Of a stretch of 64,000 bases of DNA, positions 25,101 through 31,451 are shown in pieces; within the stretch, counting starts at the first letter, position 1, and each line of letters begins with the position of its first letter. The stretch comes from Plazaster borealis (lineage: Eukaryota; Echinodermata; Asteroidea; Forcipulatida; Labidiasteridae). Location: NCBI GenBank assembly GCA_021014325.1, contig CM037473.1:8139501-8203500 (forward strand), in the 5' to 3' direction. Below the pieces are notes generated by a model. The model was not told the origin of the DNA, did not search any database, and saw nothing but the letters and a program-made list of their open reading frames with translations. A program made the translations under genes and the position numbers.

Positions 25101-28100
25101 CAATCCCCCACCCACTCCCCACCCCCTCCCACCAACCACCACCCCCTCACCACCAATTAAAGGTGACTGTAACCAGAGGACACGTACAACATTGGTGTGA
25201 TTTTTGGTAGACGGCACTCAGTAAAGGGTTTTAAGAAGTAATTGTCATAATCGTGTACCTGTATGTCTTGCCGTCTTTACACAGGATGACCAAGTAGAAG
25301 AGATCTCGACATTCCACATTCGCTACCAGCATGATTGGGACCTGTGAATATATCAGACAGGAAAACTAATCAATGTATCAATGGTACAAAACTAAAATAG
25401 AACATTATTCAAATGTTAGTTATAATAATAATAATGATAAATTGGGAGGCTAATTAGTAATCGTCCAGCAGCTGAGAAGCTGAATTGCGAAGGATGCGGG
25501 TACAACGTGTTTGAGAAGCAGGCATGCGAGGGTGCCTTTGGCAGCCAGCCACATCAACCAATATATGACCACGGAGCACAGAGCCAGAGATCAAAAGTTT
25601 TTTTATTTTTCTGGAGAGAGGAAAACCGGAGGGCCCGGAGAAGAACGCTCGTGGTATAGGAGAGAACTAACGCACAACTCTACTCACATATGGTCTTAGC
25701 CGGGTATCGAACCAGGGTAACTTTGGTGAGAGGCGAGCGCTTTACGCACTAGCCACCCATGCCCCCCTTGATGTATGATTAATGTTACCAAGCTGTCAAG
25801 TTGTTGACAAAAGAATGCGGGTTTGAATACCAGCTTAGCCAATTGTTGCACCTACATGTACATGTATGTCCTTGAGCATTAAACTAAATACATGATACTT
25901 CAATCTTGTACGGGCAAACTGGGCAAGGAAGTTTTTTTCTTAATAACAAGAACTTCTAAGAGGGAAATTTTAAATTTCTACTGGAAAATTTCAAGGGGCA
26001 CCAAGGCATTGACCAGGGGGGCATTAAGGCATTCGCCTCTATTGCCTCTGTGAAGTATTAGGCCTGAACATTATTTGAGAACTAGAGGATTTGAATGGGT
26101 TTGCTCATGAGTTTGGTCTCTACAAATTAACCCTAACCATCAAAAACCAATACAAATCCAATTGCATATTTTTGTAGATTACGTTGGGCTGAGGACTTCA
26201 CTAGTAAACTGAATGTGCTTTACATGAGATCAGGCATACCTAGGCGTACACAAGAAGAAGAAAGCACACCACCATAATCAGAGTCCAACAGGTATTCAGT
26301 TAGTATCGTATTATGGTGTTGGATTTGTTAACAGAGAGGAAAGATAGTAGGAAAAATAACTCAAGGGAGATAGCGTTAATGCAGGCCTGGAATTTTATCT
26401 TTGAAAGGGCAAGGCCGTTTTCATTTTGCGAAGGGAACTTCATTTAAAAAAATCTGCAGGTCCATGGGAAACTTTTGATGGGGCACCAAGGCCAAGACCA
26501 GGACCAGGGCAACAGAGGCCATGGCCTCCGTGTAATTCCATGTAATTCCAGGCCTGTAATATACAATTTACAATGTACCCTTCAATAAAAAACAGAGATA
26601 TGACCTTTGATACTAGGAAAGAAAACTTCAAAACAGCAGCACACTTTAGACTGCACCAGGTCTGGAATTCTACTGAGGGTACAGAGAGACCTTGATCTCA
26701 GTGGCCCCCTGTCATGGCCTTGGTGCCCCTTTGTAACAGTCCTATAGTTTTTATATTCCAATCTCCCCCCAGTGTCTCGATAGAAGTGCCCATTGCAAAA
26801 TAATGATGGCCTTTCCCTTCACAGAAAATATTCCAGGTCTGGCGTCCTGCAAGTGGGAATGCATGACTTTTCACCCGGCCCACACTACACCTTCGCAACC
26901 AGACAGCTATACCTTGAACATTGGACTATACAATTAACCATTTTGAGCAGTTAGGCAGCATAACACACACAGACATTACATGCACTACCTTATCATTTCT
27001 CTGTTTACTGTGCACATGTAAACACACCCCCCTCTGGCCTTATCAGATCAACATAGACACTTCTTGTTGATATCCAAATAACATTTTCCCCTTTTTTGTG
27101 CATGTAAGTTTTCAAATGGCAGAGCGGTTAAGAGCACCGAACTCAAGCTCTGGTGTTACTAATCAGCAGAGTGTGGGTTCGAGTCCCGATCATTACACTT
27201 GTATCCTTGAGCAAGACATTTTACCATAATTGCTTTGTCCTTAGGACAGGACATTAAGCCGTAGGTCCCGTGTACTAGGATTGGTACATGTAGTGCATGT
27301 AAAAGAACCCAGAACATGTAGGGAATAACCCCAGTATTTCTGGTTCGCATAGCAAGCACCCTTGTTTACAGGTTTCCTCAGGCTTGTGAGCTGCAGTGAT
27401 TAAGTTCACTTATGAGGTATCCTTGGTTTCATTACCAGAAATATATAAAAATAATAATAATAAATAGTTCAGTGTTGCAAACACCAATGCCAATGCTATT
27501 ATGGAAGGATGATTATGATGTGAACTAATGTGAGGTAAAAGCCAATGCTGTTAATTCTTTAACCCTCTCGTTACCGAATTGTTTTGACATAAACATCCGC
27601 TGGTGACCGCAATGTTTGACCACTCAAGCGTGAAGCACACATTCACACAACAGAAAGCTTTCATTCAAAGACCATTATGTGCTTTCTTCTTCAATATCTG
27701 AGCACCTACAAATGCATTCCAATGAAAACAGTTTGAACTAGTTCTTGCATAAAACCAATGTGTTATCACCACCCCTTTAATAACCGATAGGCAGACTGCC
27801 AACAAACCAGACAAAATATACATTCCATTGACTTTCCTGGAGATAAGACAAGAGGAATGGTACTGGGAAGTCCCAACTTTAGAATCAGGGCCGAACCCAA
27901 CTTGAGTGTTACAGTTGGGACAGCCCAACTATAGCTGGGATCCAGAGATCGGTCACTGAGCAGGAGGATCGGACCACCGGAACATAGGTTGGTCCATGGG
28001 TGGTTGCAACACTAGGCTGCTGGCAGGTGGTGTACGGGTGCGTAATGGAGCGTGGACATGCAGCAATGAACTCTTATAAATATTTCTCAAGTTTGTCCGT

Positions 28101-31100
28101 AATAATTACCGAATATCGGTACGAGCCCCATTCAAAGTCAAGAGAAACTTGAGATGATCGAAAATTACTTTATAGAGGCCCGCTGACTGATTACACTAAC
28201 AGGCAATCCCAGCTACAGTCGGGCCATACCAAATGTCACACTCAAGTTGGCCAACTACAGTTGGGACGATTCTACAGTTGGGAAAGAACAATACTATTGA
28301 GGCTTTGAAATAGATCTTCTATCCACTCATATTTAATGAAGACATATTAAATTTCATTGAGGAAACTGCTCATTGTATTTGAGAGATTGGCGTATCATTG
28401 GTACATTTTCCTAGTCGGCAATTGTTATGAGAAAAGAATCAATCAAAGTATGATTGCGTATCAGACAGGAATTTAATCTCTCTGGACAACAGAACGAACC
28501 ATTAAATACCAGCTTCAAAGAAAATGGCAACAACGGATCTTCGCTGAAAATCATTGAACAAGAGTTCAACCACCGCGGCTCACCCCAACTCATTTAGAGA
28601 TATTACATGGTGTTACCGCAAACCTTTCCATATCGTATTTCCACCATGCAAAGTTTCAAATCCTACTTAACTATACATTTATTATTTTTATTATTATTAT
28701 TAACATATATTTCTGCTAATGAAACCAAGGATGCCCATAAGTCAACTTAATAAATGTAGCTCACAAGCCTGAGGAAGTCTGTAAAAAGGGGTGCTTGCTA
28801 CGTTAACCAGAAACACCGGGGTTAACCTCTACTCTTCCACGATAAGTCTGGGTTCTTCTACATGCACTACCAATCCTCATACATGGGACCTACGGCTTAA
28901 TGTCACATTTAAAGGACAAAGCAATTTTGGTATCTTGCTAAGGGACACTCTACTTATCAGACACATCAGAGTTCGAGTCCAGGTTCTCTTAACCGCTCGG
29001 CCACGACACGTCACGAAAGATTTACATGCCAAATTTTCATGTGACTTCTCAAAATGGTTCTCTTAACTGCTCGGTCACGACACGTCACGAAAGATTTACA
29101 TGCCAAATTTTCATGTGATTTCTCAAAATGGTTCTCTTAACTGCTCGGTCACGACACGTCATGAAAGATTTACATGCCAAATTTTCATGTGACTTCTCAA
29201 AATGGTTCTCTTAACTGCTCGGTCACGACACGTCATGAAAGATTTACATGCCAAATTTTCATGTGACTTCTCAAAATGGTTCTCTTCACTGCTCAGTCAC
29301 GACACGTCACGAAAGATTTACCGGCCAAATTTTCATTTGATTTCTCAAAATGTGATACATTATCAACAGCTGCAGTGCTTCTTATCAAGAAAGTTTTGAT
29401 GTTCATTAATTTTTGGAGTAATTACCAAAGGTATACCCTCCCTTTAAGCACCTTATGGTGGATCCGTACACTTTACAAGACTCTATTATTATTGTTGTTA
29501 CTATTATTATTATCATTGTTATAATTACGATGTATTTATTGAACACTAGATAGTTTGAATGACCATCGTCTTCCCAAAACATTCTCAGTACATTCTCTAC
29601 GACCGACCGCAGGGCTTGAATTCAGCGTAAAATTCCACAAGACCAAAGGGCTTGTAGCTCAAACTGTTTACTGGACCAGAATTCATTTTACAAGACCAGA
29701 ATCTTCATAAGAAAGAGCTTTCATAGAATTTCAATATGTTTTGGGGTTTTTTTTGAGCAAGCACTTAGAGAAGATTATCTCATTTGTGTTATGGTTTAGT
29801 ATATTTTGATACTCAACGTAATTGTATTACAAGAATCAAAGTCAACATTTGATCATCATTTCTTTCTGTTAAAGACTATTACACAGTGAGTATTATTATT
29901 CCATTGAAAAACACAAAACTGCTGGACTTGTCAGGTCATGAGTTTACTGGCCCGGGGCTAAAATCACTGGCCTCAGGCCTGCGGTCCAGTGTCAAATTCG
30001 AGCCCTGAGACCCCAAAGAAGAGGTGTCTGTTATATTCCCATCTCACACCAGACTTACATTGACAAAGGATTCCTTGTTACGGATGAGCAGCCGATAGCT
30101 AGACAGCGCAATGACTGCATCTGAGGCCCTGCCAAGGTACATCACGCTCTCTCCAGACAGCTGGTGGTATGGTACCTCCAACGTTTGATCATCTTTCACC
30201 ATGGGTTTCAATGGGAAGGCTTCGCTGGACTGAAGACAGACCAGACTATCTCCTTCCTCCTGATCCGCCTGGATGAAAAGCATGAATAAATCAACATCTT
30301 AATTTCAGTCAATGTGCAATATATCTATACCTTTGCATCACACCTTTGGACCCCAGCAGATTTCTTTCTCTCAAAGGCTAAATGGAAATATCCAGGGGGC
30401 TCAAATTTGGGGGGGAAATCCACATGACCAAAGGGGTTGTTGCTCAAAATACTTACTAGCCCAGAATTGTTCTAACAAGACCAGGGGTCGATTTCACAAA
30501 ACTCTTCCTAACTTAGGACTAGTCCTAGGCAATGCTAAGAGATAGGACTAGTCTTAAGTTAAGACCAGTTACTGGTCCTAACTTCAGATAAGACTAGTCT
30601 TATCTCTTTGTGAAATCGGCCCAAGAACAGTTTAACATGCATACTGTTTTTATTTGAACAAGCACTATGACATACGGTATATAAGAGAAGATTTATCTAA
30701 TTTTTCCCTTATGGGTATACATACTTCATTACTCATTAGAATTGAAAGGTGTTTTTCAGACTCTAAGTCAACATTTGAGCATAACTTGGTTTTTTAAAAG
30801 ATATTACACAGTGAGGTTTTAATATTCAAATGAAAAACACAAGACTGCTAGACTTGTCCAGTCTTGAGTTTACTGGACCGACTCTAAAACTACTGGCCTC
30901 GGGTCTGTGGTCCAGTGTAAAATTTGAGCCCTGATAATAACAGATACAAATTTATAATGCTTGGTTGAGGGCGAGTAACATGATAAGCACTATTTTTATT
31001 GCCACACTGCAAAAACTCAAAAGGACTGCGCGCTACTTCAAATAACAATCAATGAACTAGCCCCGTGGAAATACATGTAGACACAGTCTTCTATTATTGG

Positions 31101-31451
31101 CCCCCTTTTATAAGAAGATGGGTTACAAATAATCGTTCTTTTGAACAAAAATAATCACTTAAAAATAATAAAAATAATAATAATCACTTTAAATTCAGCT
31201 TGTGCAGCTGCTATGTAAAAAACAAACATCGCACAACTACACAGTTTTCAGAATGGGAAAGAGGACTCTTCAGGGTGCTATTGTGACCTGTTTTTTGGGG
31301 GGTCGCCATTTGCACACAAAAAACGAGTAAACAATTAATGTGTCGATCAATTTATCACTAAAATAAATGGTGCATGAAAGTGTTAATGAATGAATGAATG
31401 AATGAAATAATCGTAGTTCATGTAGTTGAAGTATATGTACTGACTCACCAT
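4015..31451 (-). CDS. mtmr3/4: Myotubularin-related phosphatase, MTMR3/MTMR4 type (complete, 15 coding exons)
   Basis: Join, in transcription order: 31451-31449, 30268-30059, 25341-25259, 20738-20560, 19131-19038, 17531-17418, 15025-14838, 13711-13589, 13177-13066, 11766-11571, 10536-10351, 8390-8220, 7327-6017, 5166-4970, 4171-4015. This gives 3324 nt, 1107 residues plus TGA. Every junction is GT-AG and phase is continuous. Seen: PH-GRAM (about 2-125), myotubularin phosphatase with CSDGWDRT (C408, D410, R414), linker 554-990 with a short coiled coil (939-970), and FYVE zinc finger (WMPD 1030-1033, RKHHCRSCG 1051-1059, RVC 1083-1085). Family knowledge: these enzymes remove the 3-phosphate from PI3P and PI(3,5)P2 on endosomal and autophagic membranes. 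Vertebrate MTMR3 and MTMR4 are about 1195 residues, so the gene looks full length. It looks like the single invertebrate counterpart of both paralogues (inference). All catalytic and zinc residues are present. Confidence 0.96.
4178..4420. repeat. Dispersed element with paired agtagatttcggaattc motifs
   Basis: Related in inverted orientation to 34090-34330 (tctactccgcggcagtagaat and gttctcaaagaac). It lies in the MTMR3/4 intron between exons 14 and 15. A partial copy of the TTTGGTAATTAC MITE family follows at about 4510-4710. Confidence 0.6.
4970..5166 (-). CDS. mtmr3/4: MTMR3/4 exon 14: first half of FYVE domain
   Basis: Encodes residues 991-1055 plus two bases of R1056. SDISWEQVDE is followed by LWMPDYAATHCFKCNAQFNV and RKHHC. 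The WxxD motif, the first CxxC pair (C1039, C1042) and the basic R(R/K)HHC patch are all seen. These bind PI3P in FYVE domains. The acceptor is ATGCCTTGTAG and the donor is TTGCAG|GTAAAG. Confidence 0.95.
5515..5670. mobile_element. Palindromic MITE, GGGCCCAATTTCATAGAGC family
   Basis: Inverted termini of the family cluster around gggcccaatttcatagagc and gctctatgaaattgggccc, with a conserved middle (cacatgtacaatttgtgac). This copy is short and partly decayed. Other copies are listed separately. Confidence 0.75.
5864..5982. mobile_element. Palindromic MITE with GAATTGGCGGCTAC termini
   Basis: Arms gaattggcggctacagct and agctgtagccgccaattc around a 70-nt core, ending 34 nt from the donor end of MTMR3/4 exon 13. 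The intronic RNA could form a stem here. Confidence 0.8.
6017..7327 (-). CDS. mtmr3/4: MTMR3/4 exon 13: large disordered linker with coiled coil
   Basis: A single 1311-nt exon encoding residues 554-990. It starts VLYPGYNVRTMHFWSAVFL, the end of the globular domain. It then becomes low-complexity and rich in Ser, Asn, Asp and Glu, with segments such as RTRSVDDL and RRLSDPNLSELKL that resemble the Ser-Asp-Pro blocks of MTMR3/4. A probable coiled coil (939-970, QERLLGLIQGYQDEV onward) precedes the FYVE exon, as in vertebrate MTMR3/4. The donor is GCT|GTGAGT. The linker probably carries phosphorylation and partner-binding sites, but none is certain. Confidence 0.95.
7430..8060. repeat. Repeat-like sequence in MTMR3/4 intron 12
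   Basis: Contains a near-duplicated block (ccaagtttggatataatatg near 7481 and a weaker copy near 7552) and inverted gtccacatagtgttt / acactgtgtggac motifs near 7890-7915. These resemble, loosely, the gtggggac-rich segment at 51985-52140. Not classified. Confidence 0.45.
8220..8390 (-). CDS. mtmr3/4: MTMR3/4 exon 12: end of phosphatase domain
   Basis: Encodes residues 497-553: VKLVQHTYSCLFGTFLCNNE and DRTCSVWSLL. The first valine codon (GTG) directly follows the acceptor TGAACAG. The donor is ACA|GTAAGT. Residues continue in phase 0 into exon 13. Confidence 0.96.
8500..8869. mobile_element. Inverted-repeat element with an internal 34-bp tandem array
   Basis: Outer arms gggaatcaaagtg and cactttgattccc. 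Inside, the block acggtgaggcctggttcttg and its following 14 nt is repeated six times with a 34-bp period (8551-8752). One inverted copy lies at 8775-8830. It sits in the MTMR3/4 intron between exons 11 and 12. Confidence 0.85.
8933..9115 (+). repeat. Direct duplication of about 85-97 bp
   Basis: Two adjacent copies of a segment running from gtaaggcctcagctcaa to gaacttaaaggccctgta. The second copy carries 12 extra bases (ctcgactctgcg). The end of the second copy merges into the next MITE. Confidence 0.85.
9107..9403. mobile_element. MITE of the TTAAAGGCA...TTTGGTAATTAC family
   Basis: Starts aaaggccctgtacactattg and ends caaaagtgtacaataccttt. Family hallmarks include gaccaattgagctcaaactt and gcatatgttga. 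Full copies with clearer termini are at 36502-36875 and 38239-38614. Confidence 0.75.
9795..9960 (-). mobile_element. Decayed tRNA-derived SINE fragment
   Basis: The minus strand carries agctcagatggtagagca, a pol III A-box-like tRNA start, as in better copies at 24510-24610 and 61795-61897. Box B is not clear, so this is a remnant and not a tRNA gene. Confidence 0.45.
10127..10304. mobile_element. Palindromic MITE, GGGCCCAATTTCATAGAGC family
   Basis: The middle tgtgactggtatcctgct and right terminus gcagctctatgaaatttggc are intact; the left terminus is degraded. It lies 46 nt from exon 11 of MTMR3/4. Confidence 0.7.
10351..10536 (-). CDS. mtmr3/4: MTMR3/4 exon 11: phosphatase domain
   Basis: Encodes residues 435-496 in phase 0: GFQVLVEREWLQFGHKFGDR, then CGHK, and RCPVFLQWLDCVHQL. 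These are among the best conserved helices of active myotubularins. The acceptor is TCCCGTGCAG and the donor is CCTG|GTAAGT. Confidence 0.97.
10615..10790 (-). mobile_element. 3' part of a tRNA-headed SINE with (ATT)n tail
   Basis: An (aat)n run followed by gcagttcttatatagcgctt and tctcaaagcgctcagtattt, the body shared with the full copy at 15053-15480. The tRNA-like head is missing. Confidence 0.75.
11571..11766 (-). CDS. mtmr3/4: MTMR3/4 exon 10: catalytic P-loop exon
   Basis: Encodes residues 369-434. NWLSLLEATKWLQHLSLLLK leads to VVVHCSDGWDRTPQIVALAQ and LLLDPYYRTLE. The CX5R signature is intact, with nucleophile C408, D410 and phosphate-binding R414, so the protein is predicted to be an active 3-phosphatase and not one of the catalytically dead myotubularins. 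The donor is the weaker GAG|GTTAGG. Confidence 0.97.
11800..11942. mobile_element. MITE with TTCAGTGGCGTAAC termini
   Basis: Begins ttcagtggcgtaaccag and ends tatgccactgaa, with C/G-rich runs inside. It lies 33 nt upstream of the acceptor of the catalytic exon (11766). A related element is at 54297-54488. Confidence 0.7.
11998..12140. mobile_element. MITE whose two ends each carry a CRE palindrome
   Basis: The left end atagatcttatgcattgacg matches the inverted right end tgtgcataaggtctat. A perfect TGACGTCA lies in each end (12013-12020 and 12117-12124). A longer, decayed relative spans about 59822-60212 (gcgctct and gtgatgtcatgcgcataagg). Confidence 0.7.
12585..12765. repeat. Dispersed repeat, second copy of the 3385-3575 block
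   Basis: Shares gtacaagggctaacctacat, ggcccaaaaatcggaaatca and gtaggaagaatatc with 3385-3575. The rest of 12141-13065 shows no further feature. Confidence 0.65.
13066..13177 (-). CDS. mtmr3/4: MTMR3/4 exon 9: phosphatase domain
   Basis: Encodes EYYPSCDIQFMGLANIHSVR and then KSFQGVRNICSNTSDVP (residues 332-368). This matches the family motif in which a Gly-x-(Ala/Glu)-Asn-Ile-His segment precedes the catalytic helix. The acceptor is ATTACCTTTAG and the donor is CCCAA|GTGAGT. Confidence 0.94.
13281..13440 (+). mobile_element. tRNA-derived SINE, TTGGCTTAGTGGTA head
   Basis: The tRNA-like start tggcttagtggtatatttcc (box A) and accccggttcaaatcccacc (box B) are followed by a conserved body (ctatgtggattgggttttca). 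It sits in MTMR3/4 intron 8. Related copies are at 15496-15822 and 63347-63462. Confidence 0.8.
13589..13711 (-). CDS. mtmr3/4: MTMR3/4 exon 8: phosphatase domain
   Basis: Encodes residues 291-331 plus part of E332. The segments KVLIVDARSYTSAWANRAK and GGGCEFQ match the strongly conserved DARxYxxAxANRAxGGG motif of myotubularins. The acceptor is TTTCTACAG and the donor is CAAG|GTAAGG. Confidence 0.96.
13754..14300. mobile_element. Two adjoining MITE segments of the TTTGGTAATTAC family
   Basis: One copy runs from taaaggcagggtatactttt (13927) to agtacaccctgcctttta (14300). In front of it is a shorter block (13754-13926) that also accompanies the family at 24260-24360, so the two insert as a compound unit. 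Confidence 0.7.
14600..14767 (+). repeat. Dispersed element shared with 32395-32560 (inverted)
   Basis: A block containing gagcaaaatgctacacaaat and cagtgtgcacaaaataagtt occurs here on plus and near 32395-32560 on minus. Short open frames within both copies are similar only because the DNA is repeated. Confidence 0.65.
14838..15025 (-). CDS. mtmr3/4: MTMR3/4 exon 7: phosphatase domain
   Basis: Encodes residues 229-290 plus shared codons R228 and D291. The segment NGAVIARCSQPEIGWFGWRS is the conserved strand-turn preceding the DEH motif (DQDEHFIESIL) in this family. It was found only by phase and homology. The acceptor is CTCTGATCAG and the donor is AACG|GTAATT. Confidence 0.94.
15053..15480 (-). 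mobile_element. Full-length tRNA-derived SINE (Leu/Ser-like head, (ATT)n tail)
   Basis: On the minus strand it begins gtggccgagcggataagaac (box A). A degraded box B follows (gtgggttcg), then a body of about 340 bp and an (att)n tail at 15056-15076. It is the most complete copy in the window. Others lie at 10615-10790, 27115-27463, 28684-29005, 35386-35725 and 62050-62412. Confidence 0.85.
15496..15822 (+). mobile_element. Dimeric tRNA-derived SINE
   Basis: Two tandem copies of the ttggcgttgtggtat...ctatgtgga head (15509 and 15594) share one tail and end in (aaat)n at 15801-15822. A minus-oriented fragment of the same body lies at about 15945-16040 and another at 53060-53110. Confidence 0.75.
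16203..16553 (-). mobile_element. tRNA-derived SINE, second body type
   Basis: The minus strand starts gtcgtggccgagtggtctag, with box B gtgggttcgagtcctggtcg. The body (ggagcctggctggtagagca on plus) differs from that of 15053-15480. A sister copy lies at 56138-56455 and a fragment at about 985-1070. Its head ends about 10 bp from the 44-bp array. Confidence 0.8.
16562..17441 (-). repeat. 44-bp minisatellite built from the end of MTMR3/4 exon 6 and its splice donor
   Basis: About 20 head-to-tail units of 44 bp, over 90% alike apart from one degenerate unit near 17111-17145. Read on the gene strand, each unit is a tttcag acceptor-like end, 23 exon-derived nt (AGGTTTCCCTCAGTAGTATG plus GAG), the donor gtaaat, then 15 nt back to the next tttcag. 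The unit nearest the gene is the real exon end. The far end of the array almost touches a SINE (ends about 16553). Confidence 0.95.
17418..17531 (-). CDS. mtmr3/4: MTMR3/4 exon 6: phosphatase domain; its 3' end seeds a tandem array
   Basis: Encodes residues 191-227 plus part of K190 and R228: IVPAWITDEELKAVSSFRASKR followed by FPSVVWR. The conserved block PAWITDxEL and the SSFR segment identify the myotubularin fold. The donor is GGAG|GTAAAT. The last 23 nt of the exon and the donor are repeated about 20 times downstream. The genuine exon differs from every array unit by an extra 10 nt (CCTCTAAGAG), so it can be told from its copies. Confidence 0.95.
17880..17990. repeat. AT microsatellite and cgtatcggcc repeat
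   Basis: (AT)n at 17893-17908, then tatcggtcgaaatgtttgcg and cgcgtatcggcccgatactc, the repeat family also seen at 3301 and 35205. The rest of 17532-18656 shows nothing recognisable. Confidence 0.6.
18657..19030. mobile_element. CAGGGCTCGAA-family element inserted in the exon 5 splice donor
   Basis: Termini cagggttcgaaatttaaact and ttcaagccctg. The flanking pentamer tactc is present on both sides (18652-18656 and 19031-19035), consistent with a target duplication. The right copy is part of the donor GTGAGTA of MTMR3/4 exon 5. Confidence 0.75.
19038..19131 (-). CDS. mtmr3/4: MTMR3/4 exon 5: start of phosphatase domain
   Basis: A 94-nt exon encoding residues 159-189 plus part of K190. The protein includes EVSRQGYDMKQAWRVFENKEYK, matching the region where MTMR3/4 have an EVERMGFD-like stretch. 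The acceptor is TTAACTGTAG and the donor GTGAGTA (19037-19031). A transposon-like repeat starts directly after this donor at 19030. Confidence 0.92.
19182..20282. repeat. Tandem array of about 285-bp units derived from a hAT-like MITE
   Basis: Four units (starts near 19184, 19471, 19753 and 20046), of which two are exactly 282 bp apart. Each carries the aatcagggagatttt and tctgcagaatcagg segments of the MITE family with termini CAGAGCTGCCAAC seen at 445-640. The array fills most of the intron between MTMR3/4 exons 4 and 5. The 282-bp period keeps a minus frame open, but the product is not a protein I recognise. Confidence 0.85.
20560..20738 (-). CDS. mtmr3/4: MTMR3/4 exon 4: end of PH-GRAM and linker
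   Basis: Encodes residues 99-158 and one base of codon 159. It begins RCKFATNEQCQDWLARL and continues NKLEDLFAFAFHAWC, the well conserved junction between PH-GRAM and phosphatase in MTMR3/4. The acceptor is TCACTTGCAG and the donor is ACCG|GTGAGT. Confidence 0.95.
20809..20975. mobile_element. Palindromic MITE, GGGCCCAATTTCATAGAGC family
   Basis: The left terminus gggcccaatttcagagtgct is present and the middle tgtgactggtatcctcctca is conserved. The right terminus is truncated. Confidence 0.7.
21315..21650. mobile_element. Two overlapping variant copies of the GGGCCCAATTTC family
   Basis: ttccaatttcataaagctgc opens the first copy, and gctttatgaagttgagtccc closes it near 21497. A second closing end (gaagttgggtcccggtt) lies near 21650, suggesting a partial tandem duplication. 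About 20976-21314 and 21651-21929 hold nothing recognised. Confidence 0.6.
21930..22330. repeat. Decayed CAGGGCTCGAA-family element
   Basis: Blocks gaggccagtgatttcagtat, gtcttttcatatc and aaaattggagccctgg resemble 22440-22843, but the termini are poor. Confidence 0.5.
22440..22843. mobile_element. CAGGGCTCGAA-family element
   Basis: Begins cagggctcaaaattaacacc and ends aaattcaagccctg, with the internal markers ctcatgaccggacaagtctg and ccctgcggtcttgtggattt. Confidence 0.75.
23161..23361. mobile_element. Palindromic MITE, GGGCCCAATTTCATAGAGC family
   Basis: Both ends well kept (agggccaaatttcatatagc and gcagctctatgaaattgggc), about 200 bp, with the conserved centre cacatgtacaatttgtgact. Sequence 22844-23160 and 23362-23861 shows no other feature. 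Confidence 0.8.
23862..24260. mobile_element. MITE of the TTAAAGGCA...TTTGGTAATTAC family
   Basis: Inverted ends taaaggcagggtgtaccttt and aaagtatacactgcctttaa. It is followed at 24260-24360 by the companion block also found near 13800-13920. Confidence 0.8.
24510..24610 (-). mobile_element. tRNA-derived SINE head, TAGCTCAGTTGGTAGA type
   Basis: The minus strand reads gggctagatagctcagttgg (box A) and cagattcaaatcccactcc (box B), about 60 nt apart like a tRNA, but lacks a proper tRNA 3' half and CCA-end pairing. The relative at 61795-61897 shows it is a dispersed repeat. Confidence 0.65.
25080..25155 (-). other. G-rich intronic tract (C-rich on plus)
   Basis: On the gene strand this is a series of G runs (ggtggtgagggggtggtggt onward to gtgggtggggg) beginning about 100 nt after the donor of MTMR3/4 exon 3. 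At least six runs of three or more G are close enough to permit G-quadruplex formation in DNA or pre-mRNA. Confidence 0.65.
25259..25341 (-). CDS. mtmr3/4: MTMR3/4 exon 3: PH-GRAM core
   Basis: An 83-nt exon encoding residues 72-98 plus two bases of codon 99. It carries VECRDLFYLVILCKDGK, the central PH-GRAM strands. It was too short to appear as an obvious open frame and was found by phase and homology. The acceptor is TTCACAG and the donor is TACAG|GTACAC. A strongly G-rich stretch lies in the intron about 100-180 nt downstream. Confidence 0.93.
25424..25766 (-). mobile_element. tRNA-derived SINE, GGTGGCTAGTGCGTAAAGCG head
   Basis: The minus strand begins ggtggctagtgcgtaaagcg (box A), with ccctggttcgatacccggct (box B), about 330 bp, ending in an (att)n-like tail at 25424-25441. 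The second copy is at 49698-50012. Confidence 0.8.
26392..26556. mobile_element. MITE with CAGGCCTGGAATT termini
   Basis: Inverted ends caggcctggaattttatctt and tgtaattccaggcctg. The interior has tggggcaccaaggccaagac. A full copy is at 58648-58802; fragments lie near 25905-26070, 33500-33660 and 58917-59048. Confidence 0.8.
27115..27463 (+). mobile_element. tRNA-derived SINE (Leu/Ser-like head)
   Basis: Starts ggcagagcggttaagagcac, box B gtgggttcgagtcccgatca, body as in 15053-15480, tail (ataata)n near 27450. The stretch 27464-28683 has no recognised gene; aactatagctgggatcc-like and ctacagttgggac motifs recur within 27890-28280. Confidence 0.8.
28684..29005 (-). mobile_element. tRNA-derived SINE, head merges into a 74-bp array
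   Basis: Minus orientation: tail (att)n at 28684-28702, body, and tRNA-like head at about 28985-29005 (gtggccgagcggttaagaga). The head is the first unit of the tandem array that follows. Confidence 0.8.
28984..29350. repeat. 74-bp tandem array containing a SINE box A
   Basis: Five units with an exact 74-bp period (ttctcttaac at 28984, 29058, 29132 and so on). Each holds gtgaccgagcagttaagaga on the minus strand, the pol III box A of the adjoining SINE, plus 50 bp of flank (gaaagatttacatgccaaat). It is followed at 29345-29446 by a MITE fragment. Confidence 0.9.
29610..30007. mobile_element. CAGGGCTCGAA-family element
   Basis: Begins cagggcttgaattcagcgta and ends aaattcgagccctg. It ends 51 nt from the donor side of MTMR3/4 exon 2. 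Confidence 0.75.
30059..30268 (-). CDS. mtmr3/4: MTMR3/4 exon 2: N-terminal half of PH-GRAM
   Basis: Encodes residues 2-71 in phase 0. The segments EVPYHQLSGES and ALSSYRLLIRNKESFVN match the start of the PH-GRAM domain of MTMR3/4. The acceptor is TTTTCATCCAG and the donor is AAT|GTAAGT. The PH-GRAM domain binds phosphoinositides and positions the catalytic domain on endosomal membrane (family knowledge). Confidence 0.95.
30485..30621. mobile_element. Palindromic MITE with GGTCGATTTCACAAA ends
   Basis: Inverted termini gggtcgatttcacaaa and tttgtgaaatcggccc. The interior is made of repeated gactagtcctta-type palindromes. It is nested inside a CAGGGCTCGAA-family element whose parts lie at 30390-30484 and 30640-30935. 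Confidence 0.75.
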
